A DNA stretch of 52,661 nt from Myxococcota bacterium (GTDB lineage Bacteria; Myxococcota_A; Polyangia; Polyangiales; Houyiibacteriaceae). The stretch is from contig JALOQC010000003.1 of NCBI GenBank assembly GCA_025453555.1, positions 1 through 52,661 on the forward strand. Direction: 5' to 3'. Below the pieces are notes generated by a model, which saw nothing but the letters and a program-made list of their open reading frames with translations, had not been told where the DNA came from and searched no databases. Positions 36,700-45,367 of this stretch are shown here, one piece after another (the stretch's first letter is position 1; every line of letters starts with the position of its first letter). Made by a program: the position numbers and the translations under genes.

Positions 36700-36919
36700 C
36701 CGCAAGTCGCCCTACCGGACGGCGCGCAGCGAGCGTAGCGAGCGAAGGCTCGTGGATGGGGGCCCCATCGGGGCTTCGTCGCACCGCGCTTGCGCGCGGT
36801 CGCGACCGTCTCACGGAATCGTGCACCTCCGCGGACTGCGTCCGCTCCGTTGTGCACGATTCCGTTTCGAACCATGCCCCGTGGGGGAGGGGCTGGCGAC
36901 AGCCCCTCGGAGAAGCTGA
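36700..36919 (+). repeat. Multi-hairpin dispersed repeat, copy B
   Basis: 220 bp. ACGGAATCGTGCAC (36813-36826) pairs perfectly with GTGCACGATTCCGT (36852-36865) around GCGGAC-TGC-GTCCGC (36831-36845). GAGGGGCTG (36887-36895), loop GCGA, CAGCCCCTC (36900-36908) forms a perfect nine-pair hairpin. GCCCC-ATC-GGGGC and the palindrome CGGTCGCGACCG are also present. AGAAGCTGAT occurs at 36681-36690 and 36911-36920, directly flanking the element. It lies between asnS and the next lipoprotein gene and carries no gene. Confidence 0.9.
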
Positions 36920-36961
36920 TCGGTGCGTCGCGCTTCGCGCGTTCCCATCGCTCGCCGCGCG

Positions 36962-38053
36962 ATGCTTCCGTCGCGTGGACGCCCTCCCCGGAGCGCGCTC
37001 GCGATGACGCTGCTCCTCGCCGCGTGCGGCTCGCGCACCGGGCTCCCGATCGATCCGCCCGCACCCGACGGAGGATTCGACGCTCGCGTCGATGCGCCCC
37101 CGGACGTCGGCGTCGACGCGTTCGTCGAGTGTCGGCGCGACCGCGACTGCGACGACGGAATCGAGTGCACCTCCGAACGCTGCGAGCGAAACCGCTGCGT
37201 GCGCTCCACCGACGACGCTGCCTGCGACGACGGGCGCTTCTGCAACGGCGCCGAACGCTGCACGCTCGCGCGCGGCTGCGTGGAAGGTGCGCCACCGGTC
37301 TGCGACGACGGCGTCGCGTGCACGCTGGACCTCTGCGACGGGGCCCTCGACGCGTGCCTGCCCTCACCGGACGACACCCTCTGCCCGCTGAGCTTTCGGT
37401 GCGACCCACTCTCCGGCTGTCGCGCGCGCACGCTCGCGAACTGGGCCGGGCGGCTCGTCGAGGTGGATCTCCCGTCGGGAGAGAGCCGCGTGCGCGCCTC
37501 CACCGGCGGGGTCGAGCTCACCGACGTCGCGCTGCATCCCGACGGGACGCTCTACGGTCTCACGGTCGACGCGCTGGTGGAGGTCACCTACGCGACCGGC
37601 GCGACCCGCGTCGTGGTTCCGCTGCGAGGCCCCGCGGTGCGCTTCGACGGTCTCGACGTCGGGCCCGACGGCGCGCTCTACGCGAGCGGGGGCAGCGGGC
37701 TCTTTCGCGTCGAGCCGACCACCGGCGAGGTCGTGCGCGTCGCGAGCCTGCCGCGCGGCACCGTCTCGGCGGGTGACGTCGCGTTCTTCGACGATCGACT
37801 CTTCGTGACGGTCGGCGCACGCGTGGGGCGCGACGTGCCGAGCCAGCTCGCGGAGGTCGATCTCGCCACCGCCACGTCGCGGGTGGTCGGCCCCCTCGGC
37901 TACGACTGCATCTGGGGCCTCGCGCCCCTGCGCGACGTGCTCTACGGCCTGAGCTGCAGCGGTGCCGTGATCGAGATCGACGTGGACACGGGCGCGAGCA
38001 CCTTCCTCGCGCGCCCCTTCGGCTTCGAATTCTGGGGCGCGAGCAGCCGCTGA
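36962..38053 (+). CDS. Cys-rich lipoprotein with beta-propeller-like C-terminal part
   Basis: 363 residues. Signal peptide ends LLAAC (Cys22), a good lipobox. A Pro/Asp linker leads to a Cys-rich region (about 57-150) of the type CRRDRDCDDGIECTSE, CDDGRFCNGAERC, CDDGVACTLDLCD, common on myxobacterial surface proteins. Residues about 160-360 have repeated short blades (GRLVEVDLPSGESR, HPDGTLYGLT, GPDGALYASGGSGLFRV, DVLYGLSCSGAVIEIDVDTG) of an NHL or propeller type. ATG 36962 gives a sensible signal peptide; GTG 36923, four bases after repeat copy B, is an alternative. Confidence 0.78.
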   Translation: MLPSRGRPPRSALAMTLLLAACGSRTGLPIDPPAPDGGFDARVDAPPDVGVDAFVECRRDRDCDDGIECTSERCERNRCVRSTDDAACDDGRFCNGAERCTLARGCVEGAPPVCDDGVACTLDLCDGALDACLPSPDDTLCPLSFRCDPLSGCRARTLANWAGRLVEVDLPSGESRVRASTGGVELTDVALHPDGTLYGLTVDALVEVTYATGATRVVVPLRGPAVRFDGLDVGPDGALYASGGSGLFRVEPTTGEVVRVASLPRGTVSAGDVAFFDDRLFVTVGARVGRDVPSQLAEVDLATATSRVVGPLGYDCIWGLAPLRDVLYGLSCSGAVIEIDVDTGASTFLARPFGFEFWGASSR

Positions 38054-38093
38054 TGCTCCCACGTAAGTCGAGGACGCCCCTCGCCACGCGCCG

Positions 38094-38909
38094 TCACTGG
38101 ACGCGCTGGATCACGTGGTAGCCGTAGACCGTCTCCACGACGTCGCTGATGCCACCCACCGGCAGCGCGAAAGCCGCCTCTTCGTAGGGCGGCTGGAAGA
38201 GCCCACGACCCACGCTGCCCAGATCGCCACCGCGCTCCGCCGAGCCGTCCTCGGAGTGCTCGCGCGCGAGCTCTTCGAAGCTCCGCCCGTCGAGGGCGGC
38301 CTGACGCAGCTCCGCCGCGAGCGTACGCGCGGCGTCTTGCGAGCGCTGCAGGTCCTCCGGTGCGTTTCGCGCGCCCGTGTAGCGAATCAGCAAGTGGCGC
38401 GTGTGCACCTTCTCGACCGCGCAGCGCTCGCCGAAGACCCAACCGAACGGCGCCTCCACGACCGGCGTACGCGCACCGATGGCGGCCGCGAAGAGCGGAT
38501 CCTTCAGCGGCGCGAAGAGCTCCGGCCACTCGTCGCGCACGAAGGTCCCGATGGCGCCACCGCGTGCCCGACTCGACGGAGCGTCGCTCTCCGCGCTCGC
38601 GACCACGGAGAGGTCCTCGCCCCCGTTCACGCGCGCGAGCAGCGCCTCCGCCCGCACACGCGCCTCGTCCTTGTTCCGCGTGATCTCGGCCGGCGCGGCG
38701 GTCGCGCCTTGCCACGCCACCACCACCACGCGCGCGCACGCTTCGTTCGGATCGGCCTCGGGCGTCGGTGCGGGAGTCGGCTCGAGGGCGGGCGGCTCCA
38801 CGGTGGGGGTCGGCTCGGGCTGCGCGGTCGGCGCGGGCTCGTCGCCACATCCGAGCGCGAGGGAAAGGAGGAGCGCGAGCAAGCCAATCCGTCGAAGGCG
38901 TCGAGTCAT
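38094..38909 (-). CDS. Parvulin-type peptidyl-prolyl isomerase lipoprotein
   Basis: 271 residues; signal ends LALGC (Cys21), followed by a Pro/Thr/Glu linker to about residue 50. The C-terminal parvulin domain has KVHTRHLLIRYTG, SFEELAREHSEDGSAERGGDLGSVGRG and YGYHVIQRVQ. An earlier segment (LSVVASAESDAPSSRARGGAIGTF) looks like a second, degenerate parvulin unit. It likely helps fold outer-membrane or periplasmic proteins. ATG 38909 has GGAGAG upstream. Confidence 0.88.
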   Translation of the reverse strand: MTRRLRRIGLLALLLSLALGCGDEPAPTAQPEPTPTVEPPALEPTPAPTPEADPNEACARVVVVAWQGATAAPAEITRNKDEARVRAEALLARVNGGEDLSVVASAESDAPSSRARGGAIGTFVRDEWPELFAPLKDPLFAAAIGARTPVVEAPFGWVFGERCAVEKVHTRHLLIRYTGARNAPEDLQRSQDAARTLAAELRQAALDGRSFEELAREHSEDGSAERGGDLGSVGRGLFQPPYEEAAFALPVGGISDVVETVYGYHVIQRVQ

Positions 38910-39085
38910 GTCTCTCCGAGGCCACCCCTCGACGGGGCGTGTGATGCGTTTCGCGAAACGCGGCGCGCGAGACTACCACGGCTCGAGCGCCCGACGCGGT
39001 CGGGATGGACCGGACGCGCTCGTCCGGCCCTTTCTCGCTCGCTCCACTCCGTGCCGAAAGATGTCACGGTCTTTCACCCGTCGCT

Positions 39086-39102
39086 GATATCATCGCCGCC
39101 GC
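39086..39102 (+). promoter_or_regulatory. Extended -10 element before the TPR gene
   Basis: TGA-TATCAT (hexamer 39088-39093, 5/6 match) lies nine bases before ATG 39103, implying a leader of at most a few bases. No -35 match is visible. Confidence 0.45.
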
Positions 39103-42100
39103 ATGTCGGCCGGGAACCTCGATGCGCGGCTGCTTCGCTTTCGGTTGGACCCCAAGAGCGAGGACGCGAGCACTCTCGCGTCGGCGCTCCTCGCGGCGGA
39201 GCGCGCCGGAGAGGCCCTCGAGGTCGTCGGAGTCCAACTCGGAACGCAGCCCAAAGACGTGGACGCGATGGTGATCGCCGGGCGCGCGTGGATGGCGCGC
39301 GGCGATCTCCTCCGTGCCCAGAAGACGTTGCTCCAAGCCGCGCGGATCGACGCCGGGCACCCCGACCCCTACCGGTGGCTCGGCGAGGTGCTCCTGCGGC
39401 GTGGCGATCCGGATCGGGCGCAGAAAGTGCTCGCGCGGGCTCGCGCGCTCGGCGCGATCGATCCCGAGGTGCAGCGCCTCCACGAGCGCGCGACGCGCCT
39501 GGCCAAGCTCGCCCGCGACGAAGGCACGGGCGGGAACGACGACGACGAGGACGACTTCACGACCGCCGAGCGCGTGGCTCCGTCCGAGCGCCCCTCCGCG
39601 CTCGAGCCCGCGACCGTGCGCGCCCCCGTCCCCGAGCCCCGCATGCCCGAGGCCCGCACGGTGCCCCGCGCCGCGCCTCTTCCCGAGCCCCCGCGCGTGG
39701 CTCCGCGTCCCGCGCCCGTACCTCCTCCGAAGCGCGCCCCCGTGCTCGGCTCGAAGACCGTCGCCGCCACCTCGCCCGCGCGCGGCTTCGCAGAGGACGA
39801 CGACGAAGAGTCGACGGTCGTGGCGTCCGACATCTCCGCGAAGATCGCCGCCGCTTCGCGCCGCGAAGACGACCTGCCCGAGCCGATCGACGACGACGCC
39901 CCGACCTCGATGCTCGATCGGCAAGGCCTCGAAGAGGTGCAGGCCGCGCTGGCCGCGAAGAAGGCCGGCGCACCCAGCCCCTTCGGCGACGATCCCTTCG
40001 GCGAGCCCGAGCCGCCGACGCGCTCCGTGGTGGGCGGCCGGCGACCCGCGTCCGCCGATCCCTTCGGCGAAGACGAGCCCGAGACCAAGGTCCGCAAAGA
40101 GACGCCTCCGCGCGCACAGCCGCCCGTGCGAGAGCCCGCGCGTCCCGCGCCGTTCGTCGCGCCCGCCCCCGAGCCTCGACCCGAACCGAGGCCTGCGAAG
40201 CCCGCCCCCACGCCCTTCGCGGCCTCGGTCGAAGACCTCACGTCCGACGACCTCGACTCCGTCGTCTCGCAGGACGTGTCCTCTCCGCGCGACGTGTCCT
40301 CTCCGCGCGACGTGTCCTCTCCGCACGACGAGGCCTTCTCGTGGAGCGACGAGCCCGCGCCGGAGCCCGTCGACGACGTCTCGGGCGGCGAGCGCGCGGG
40401 TCGCCCCGAGGACGTCGACGCGATCCTCGGGATGCTCCAGCAGGAGCGCCTCTTCGAGCCGCCCGACGAAGACGCCGCCTCCGTGGTCTGGGCCAAACGC
40501 AAGGACGCGCCGAAGACGGGCACCAAGGTCGGGGTTCCCCTCGCGGTGCTCGGCTTCCTGGTGGTCGGCCTCGCGGTCGGCGGATGGTTCGGCTACCAGG
40601 CGTGGGTCGCGCACCAAGACGAACAGGCCGCCGCGCTCGTCACCGAAGCGACCACCCTCGCCGCCCGCGGCACCCACGAAGCGCTCGTCGACGCCGAGCG
40701 CATGCTCCGCCAGGCGCGCGAGCTCTCGCCCACGGGCGACGCGGGGCCCAGCGTCCTCCTCTTCGTGCACACGCAGCGCGCGCTCGAGGACGGCGCGTTC
40801 GAGCCCGGTTTCCTTCAGCCCACCGTCGACCGCGCGACCCGCGCAGGCCTCACGGGTCCCCGCGTGGACGTCGCCAACGCGATCGTCGCGTACGCGCGCG
40901 GCGCCGGCGAAGAAGGCGACGCCAAGCTCCAAGCCGCGATCGCGGGCGGCGCGGACGACGCCACGGTGCTCTACGCGATCGGCCGTCTCGAACAGCGCCT
41001 CGGGCGCGACTCCGCGACCGAGCACCTCGAAGCCGCGCTCGCGAAGGACGGCACCCTCGCCTCCGCGGCCATCGCGCTCGCGGAAGGCGCGACCGACGCC
41101 GGCCAGCCCGAACAAGCGCTCGAGCGCCTCGAAGGTCTGCTGACCCAGCACCCGGATCACCTGCGCGCGTCGCTTTGGATCGGCTTTCTGAAGTCGAGCG
41201 ACGACGAGCCGGAGCCCGCGCTCGCGCGCGTCGACGGTCTCGCGGATCGTCTCGAGCGTGGCGCGCCTGCGGACCGCGTTCTGCACGCGCTCACCCGCGC
41301 CCAGCTCCTGCGGCGCCTCGGTCGCACCGAAGAGGCACGCGAAGCGCTCACCGTCGCGAGCGCGTCCGGCGCCACCGAGCCGCGCCTGCAGGCCCTCCTG
41401 GCCGCCGCGGCGCAATCGAGCGGCGACCTCGCGCGTGCCCAACAAGCCGCGATGGCCGCGGTGGCGTCCGCGCCCGCGATCGCCGAGTACCGCAAGCTCC
41501 TCGCGGAGATCCTCGTCGCGCGTCGTGACGGTGTCCGCGCGCTCCGCACCTTGGCCGCCCTCTCCGCCGACGATCCCGAGGTACTCGCGCTCTCCGCGCG
41601 CGCGGCGCTGATCGTCGGCACCGAGGACGCGCTCCAGGCGACTGCGCAGGCCCTCGACGCCCACCTCGAAGCCAATGCCGAGGACGCGAGCGTGGAGATG
41701 CGCTCGCTCCGGGTCCGCGTCGGCGTGAGGCTCGGCACCGCGACCGAGATGCTGGAGGTGGCCCGCCGCCTCGCCCGCGACGCCCCCGGCGATCCGGAGG
41801 TCGGCCTCGCGGTGGCCGAAGCCGCGCTCGAAGCGCGCGACCCACGGCTCGCGACCGAGACGCTGGAGCGCGTGGTCCAAGCCTCGCCCGACGACGCGGA
41901 GGCGCACTTCCTCCTCGGCCGCGCCAAGCGCATGGGCGGCGATGGCGAAGGCGCGGAGACCGCCTTGCGTCGCGCGATCGAGCTCCAGCCCACGCACGGC
42001 GAAGCGCAGGTGATGCTGGGCTACCTCCTGCTCGACCTCGGCCGCTACACGGAAGCAGACACGCTCTACCAGGAGCTCGGTGCGCGCGTCGGCCAGAGCG

Positions 42101-42786
42101 GCAGCGGACGCTCGTACGCCCTCGTCGGTCGGCTCGGCCGCATCGACGCCCTCCTGGGGCTCGGGCGGCTCGACGACGCGCGCGTCCAGTCGGAGTCGCT
42201 GCGCGGCGCGGATCGCGAGTCGGCGAGTGCGAAGCTCGTGCTCGCGCGCCTCGCCCTCGCGAACGACCGGCCCGGCGAAGCGCTCCCGATCCTCCGCCCG
42301 CTCGCGACCGAGGAGGACGCCGGCCCCGACGTCATCGCGCTCTACGGCGACGCGCTCTACGCTGCCGGCGAGACCCTGGTGGCGGCGGAGACCTACGAGC
42401 GCGCGCTCGCGATCGACGCCGCGCATCCGGAGTCGCTCATCGGTTTCGCGACCGTGCTCGTGCGGGGCGAGAAGTGGCGCGACGCGGTCGACGTGATCGA
42501 GCGGGCGAAGGCCGCCGTCGACGCGCGCATCCGACCGCCGACGCTGCGCGCTCGCTTGCTGGTGCTCGCGGGCCGCGTGGGTCTCGAGCGCGCGGAGCGC
42601 GACGCGGCGTTGCGTGATCTCCGCGCCGCCTCCGAGATCGAGGGAGCGCCGGCGGAAGCGTGGTTCTACCTCGGCGAGGCGCTCGCCGGCCGCGACTCCC
42701 CCGACGCGCGCGCGGCCTACGAGACCTACCTCGAACGTGCTCCGAGCGGCCCCCTCGCCTCCCGCGCGCGCCGAGCGATCCGATGA
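39103..42786 (+). CDS. Very large TPR membrane protein
   Basis: 1227 residues. An N-terminal TPR block (about 15-140; GDLLRAQKTLLQAARIDAGH, DPYRWLGEVLLRRGDPDRAQ) is followed by a 330-residue Pro/Glu/Asp-rich disordered stretch with an 18-bp tandem repeat (DVSSPR). One membrane helix (about 474-497, VGVPLAVLGFLVVGLAVGGW) precedes a long series of TPRs to the C terminus (ending ARRAIR). The topology would place the first TPRs in the cytoplasm and the rest outside, or the reverse. It is probably a scaffold; function unknown. The stop overlaps the SDR start (ATGA). Confidence 0.8.
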   Translation: MSAGNLDARLLRFRLDPKSEDASTLASALLAAERAGEALEVVGVQLGTQPKDVDAMVIAGRAWMARGDLLRAQKTLLQAARIDAGHPDPYRWLGEVLLRRGDPDRAQKVLARARALGAIDPEVQRLHERATRLAKLARDEGTGGNDDDEDDFTTAERVAPSERPSALEPATVRAPVPEPRMPEARTVPRAAPLPEPPRVAPRPAPVPPPKRAPVLGSKTVAATSPARGFAEDDDEESTVVASDISAKIAAASRREDDLPEPIDDDAPTSMLDRQGLEEVQAALAAKKAGAPSPFGDDPFGEPEPPTRSVVGGRRPASADPFGEDEPETKVRKETPPRAQPPVREPARPAPFVAPAPEPRPEPRPAKPAPTPFAASVEDLTSDDLDSVVSQDVSSPRDVSSPRDVSSPHDEAFSWSDEPAPEPVDDVSGGERAGRPEDVDAILGMLQQERLFEPPDEDAASVVWAKRKDAPKTGTKVGVPLAVLGFLVVGLAVGGWFGYQAWVAHQDEQAAALVTEATTLAARGTHEALVDAERMLRQARELSPTGDAGPSVLLFVHTQRALEDGAFEPGFLQPTVDRATRAGLTGPRVDVANAIVAYARGAGEEGDAKLQAAIAGGADDATVLYAIGRLEQRLGRDSATEHLEAALAKDGTLASAAIALAEGATDAGQPEQALERLEGLLTQHPDHLRASLWIGFLKSSDDEPEPALARVDGLADRLERGAPADRVLHALTRAQLLRRLGRTEEAREALTVASASGATEPRLQALLAAAAQSSGDLARAQQAAMAAVASAPAIAEYRKLLAEILVARRDGVRALRTLAALSADDPEVLALSARAALIVGTEDALQATAQALDAHLEANAEDASVEMRSLRVRVGVRLGTATEMLEVARRLARDAPGDPEVGLAVAEAALEARDPRLATETLERVVQASPDDAEAHFLLGRAKRMGGDGEGAETALRRAIELQPTHGEAQVMLGYLLLDLGRYTEADTLYQELGARVGQSGSGRSYALVGRLGRIDALLGLGRLDDARVQSESLRGADRESASAKLVLARLALANDRPGEALPILRPLATEEDAGPDVIALYGDALYAAGETLVAAETYERALAIDAAHPESLIGFATVLVRGEKWRDAVDVIERAKAAVDARIRPPTLRARLLVLAGRVGLERAERDAALRDLRAASEIEGAPAEAWFYLGEALAGRDSPDARAAYETYLERAPSGPLASRARRAIR
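40273..40326 (+). repeat. 18-bp tandem repeat in the linker of the TPR protein
   Basis: Three copies of GACGTGTCCTCTCCGCGC (last with CAC for CGC) encode DVSSPR. Confidence 0.85.
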
Positions 42787-43532
42787 GCGTTGCCACCGAC
42801 TCGCGCGGGCGCCTCGAAGGCAAGCTCGCCGTCGTCACGGGCGCGAGCCGCGGCATCGGGTTCGCGATCGCGCGGGGCCTCGCGGATCGCGGCGCGCGCG
42901 TGATCGTCAGCTCCCGCGACCCCGAGAGCTGCGCACGCGCCGCGACCGATCTCGGCGGCATCGGTGTCGCGTGCGACGTGGCGGACGACGCCCAGGTCCA
43001 CGCGCTCTTCGACGCGGTCGCCTCGCACGGAGGGGCCGACGTCCTCGTGAGCTGCGCCGGCCTCGGCGGCGGTCGTCTCGCCGCCAAGACCGATCGCGCC
43101 GAGCTCCAAACCATGCTCGACGTGCACTACCTCGGCGCCATGACGGCAGCGCGCCTCGCGGCCGAGCAGATGCGTGCGAGAGGCGGTGGCGCGATGCTCT
43201 TCGTCACCAGCATCTGGGGCCTCGGCGGCGCCTCCGGCACCCTCGCCTACGGCGCGGCCAAAGCCGCCCTCGCGCACTCCGTGAAGGTCCTCGCGCTCGA
43301 GTGGGCGCGCGACGGAATCCGCGTCAACGGCCTCGCCCCCGGCTACGTCGCCACCGACATGACGGCCGATCTCCCCGACGCCGCGCGCGACAAGATGCTC
43401 TCGCGCATCCCGCTGCGCCGCGCCGCGCGCCCCGAGGAGATGGCGGGCCCGGCGTGCTTCCTCTGCAGCGACGAAGCGAGCTACGTCACTGGCCACGTGC
43501 TGGTGGCCGACGGCGGCGAGCGCGCTCGCTGA
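42783..43532 (+). CDS. Short-chain dehydrogenase/reductase (FabG-like)
   Basis: 249 residues. Cofactor loop TGASRGIG (about 19-26), a CDVADD acidic pair, CAGLGGG in the place of NAG, active-site Ser in FVTSIWG and Tyr/Lys in AYGAAKAAL, then VNGLAPGYVATDMT and VTGHVLVADGG. FabG-type proteins reduce 3-oxoacyl chains, but the substrate cannot be told from sequence. Start overlaps the TPR gene stop by four bases (ATGA), so it is coupled to it. Confidence 0.9.
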   Translation: MSVATDSRGRLEGKLAVVTGASRGIGFAIARGLADRGARVIVSSRDPESCARAATDLGGIGVACDVADDAQVHALFDAVASHGGADVLVSCAGLGGGRLAAKTDRAELQTMLDVHYLGAMTAARLAAEQMRARGGGAMLFVTSIWGLGGASGTLAYGAAKAALAHSVKVLALEWARDGIRVNGLAPGYVATDMTADLPDAARDKMLSRIPLRRAARPEEMAGPACFLCSDEASYVTGHVLVADGGERAR

Positions 43533-43671
43533 CGTTCCGGCGGAGCGGTTCGACGCGGTCCTGACCGAGCGGTCAAACACCTCGATCCGCACACGCGCCC
43601 CGCGGTCGCCTTCGCGTCGTGGCCTGCAGCGAGGACGTCGACCTCGACGGCCGCGTCGCGAGCCGGCCGCG

Positions 43672-45045
43672 TCACCCCTCCAGCGCGACCTCCAACGCCT
43701 CACCGAGCGACGACACCGGCACGAGCTTCACGCCGACGCGCTCCTCCTTCGTCAGCCGCTCCGCGTTCGCCCGCGGCAGGATCACCCGCGCGAAGCCGAG
43801 CTTGCGCGCCTCCGCGATGCGCGGCCCCGGCCGAGGCACCGCGCGCACCTCGCCCGCGAGCCCCACCTCGCCGAACACCGCGAGCTTCGGCGCGAGCGGT
43901 CGCTGCCGGAAGCTCGACACCACCGCGAGCGCGAGCGCGAGATCCATCGCGCGCTCGTCCACCCGCGCGCCGCCCGCGACCGAAGCGAACACGTCGCGCT
44001 CCAGCACCCGCACGTCTGCTTTGCGATCGAGCACCGCGAGCAGAATCGCCAGCCGGTTCCCGTCCACGCCGCTCACCACGCGCCGCGCCGCCCCGTAGAG
44101 CGCGGGCGCCACCAGCGCTTGCAGCTCCACCAGCAGCGGCCGCGTTCCCTCCGCCGTCGGCACCACCACCGAGCCCGGCGCGTCGATGGGCCGCTCGGCG
44201 AGGAAGAGCGCGCTCGGATCGGGCACCTCGCGCAGGCCCTCGCGATCCATCTCGAAGACACCGATCTCCTGCGCGGGCCCGAACCGGTTCTTGGTCGCGC
44301 GCACGACGCGAAACGCGTGACTCCGATCTCCTTCGAACGAGAGGACCGTGTCGACCAAGTGCTCGAGCACCTTCGGCCCCGCCAGCGTGCCCTCCTTGGT
44401 CACGTGCCCGATCAAGAACGTCGCGATGCCGTGTCGCTTCGCGAGATCGACCACGCGTCCTGCCACCTCGCGGAGCTGGCTGACGCTCCCGGGCGAGCTC
44501 CCGAGGCTCGCCGCGCGCAGCGTCTGGATCGAGTCGATCACCGCCACGTCCGGCACCTCGCTCACGATCGCGCCCTCCGCGTCCTCGAGCTCCGTGGTCG
44601 CGAGGATGCGCACGTCGTCCATGCCCTCGCCGCCGAGCCGCCGCGCCCTCAGCGCCACCTGCGACGCGCTCTCCTCGCCGGTGACGTAGAGCACCCGATG
44701 CTTGCGCGCGGCGAGCCCCGCCAGCGCCTGCATCAGCAGGGTCGACTTGCCGATGCCCGGATCGCCCCCGAGCAGGATCACGCCGCCGCGCACCGGACCG
44801 CCGCCGAGCGCGCGATCGAGCTCCCCGAGCCCCGTCGGCAGCCGATGCGCGTCCTCCGTGCTCACGTCGCGCAGCGCGACCGCGCGGCTCGAGCCCGTGC
44901 GCTCCTTCGCGCCCGTGCTGGTCGGCGCGCGCACCACCTCTTCTTCGAGCGTGCTCCACGCATCGCAGGTGCTGCAGCGCCCCATCCACCGCGGGAACTT
45001 CGCTCCACACGCCGAGCACACCCAGCTCGTCTTCGTCTTGGCCAC
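43672..45045 (-). CDS. radA: DNA repair protein RadA
   Basis: RecA-like ATPase that processes branched recombination intermediates. 457 residues. Zinc finger CSACG...CSTC (9-27 region), Walker A GGDPGIGKST, RadA signature KNRFG in RATKNRFGPAQEIG, Walker B-like VAVIDSIQTL, and a C-terminal Lon-like domain (VSGVDGNRLAILLAVL, FGEVGLAGEVRAVP). GTG 45045 gives the canonical AKTKTSWVC start and has AAGG upstream. It is convergent with the SDR gene. Confidence 0.95.
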   Translation of the reverse strand: MAKTKTSWVCSACGAKFPRWMGRCSTCDAWSTLEEEVVRAPTSTGAKERTGSSRAVALRDVSTEDAHRLPTGLGELDRALGGGPVRGGVILLGGDPGIGKSTLLMQALAGLAARKHRVLYVTGEESASQVALRARRLGGEGMDDVRILATTELEDAEGAIVSEVPDVAVIDSIQTLRAASLGSSPGSVSQLREVAGRVVDLAKRHGIATFLIGHVTKEGTLAGPKVLEHLVDTVLSFEGDRSHAFRVVRATKNRFGPAQEIGVFEMDREGLREVPDPSALFLAERPIDAPGSVVVPTAEGTRPLLVELQALVAPALYGAARRVVSGVDGNRLAILLAVLDRKADVRVLERDVFASVAGGARVDERAMDLALALAVVSSFRQRPLAPKLAVFGEVGLAGEVRAVPRPGPRIAEARKLGFARVILPRANAERLTKEERVGVKLVPVSSLGEALEVALEG

Positions 45046-45367
45046 GGCGAGCCTTATCGCACGCCCCCACGACGCTTGCCCTCCGCGCGATGGCGTGACT
45101 CTGCCCACACCATCCGCCGCCCAGCGGCCGAGCCTCGAGGAGGCCCGTGGCGCAAGCATCGACGTGAACGTGGGCGACGTGGTCGTCGACGTGATCGTCG
45201 ACGTGATCGTGAACGTGGTCGAAGTGGTCGGCGACGTGAACGTGATGGGCGACGTGGACGGCGGCATCGGACGCTGGTCAAGCCCGCCCTTTCACACCGC
45301 GACGAGCGGCCCAAACGACCCGAGGGCGCCGAAGCGCCCCCGAATCAAACCAGGTTCTTCCGAAACC
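45046..45367. other. 322-bp intergenic stretch with low-complexity repeat
   Basis: About 45161-45260 is an irregular repeat built from GACGTG, GTCGAC and AACGTG steps; on the plus strand it would read alternating Val with Asp, Asn, Ile or Gly. I do not believe it is a gene. The terminator of the barrel gene lies at 45310-45340. Confidence 0.5.
45310..45340 (-). terminator. Terminator of the distal barrel gene
   Basis: Minus strand: GGGCGC-TTCG-GCGCCC (45324-45339), followed by TCGGGTCGTTT. Strong stem with a TTCG loop. Confidence 0.7.

Noticed and set aside
36860-36880. TTCGAA with flanking bases in the repeat, resembling a tRNA T-loop
   Set aside because: The flanking five-base arms do not pair and no acceptor or anticodon stem is present.
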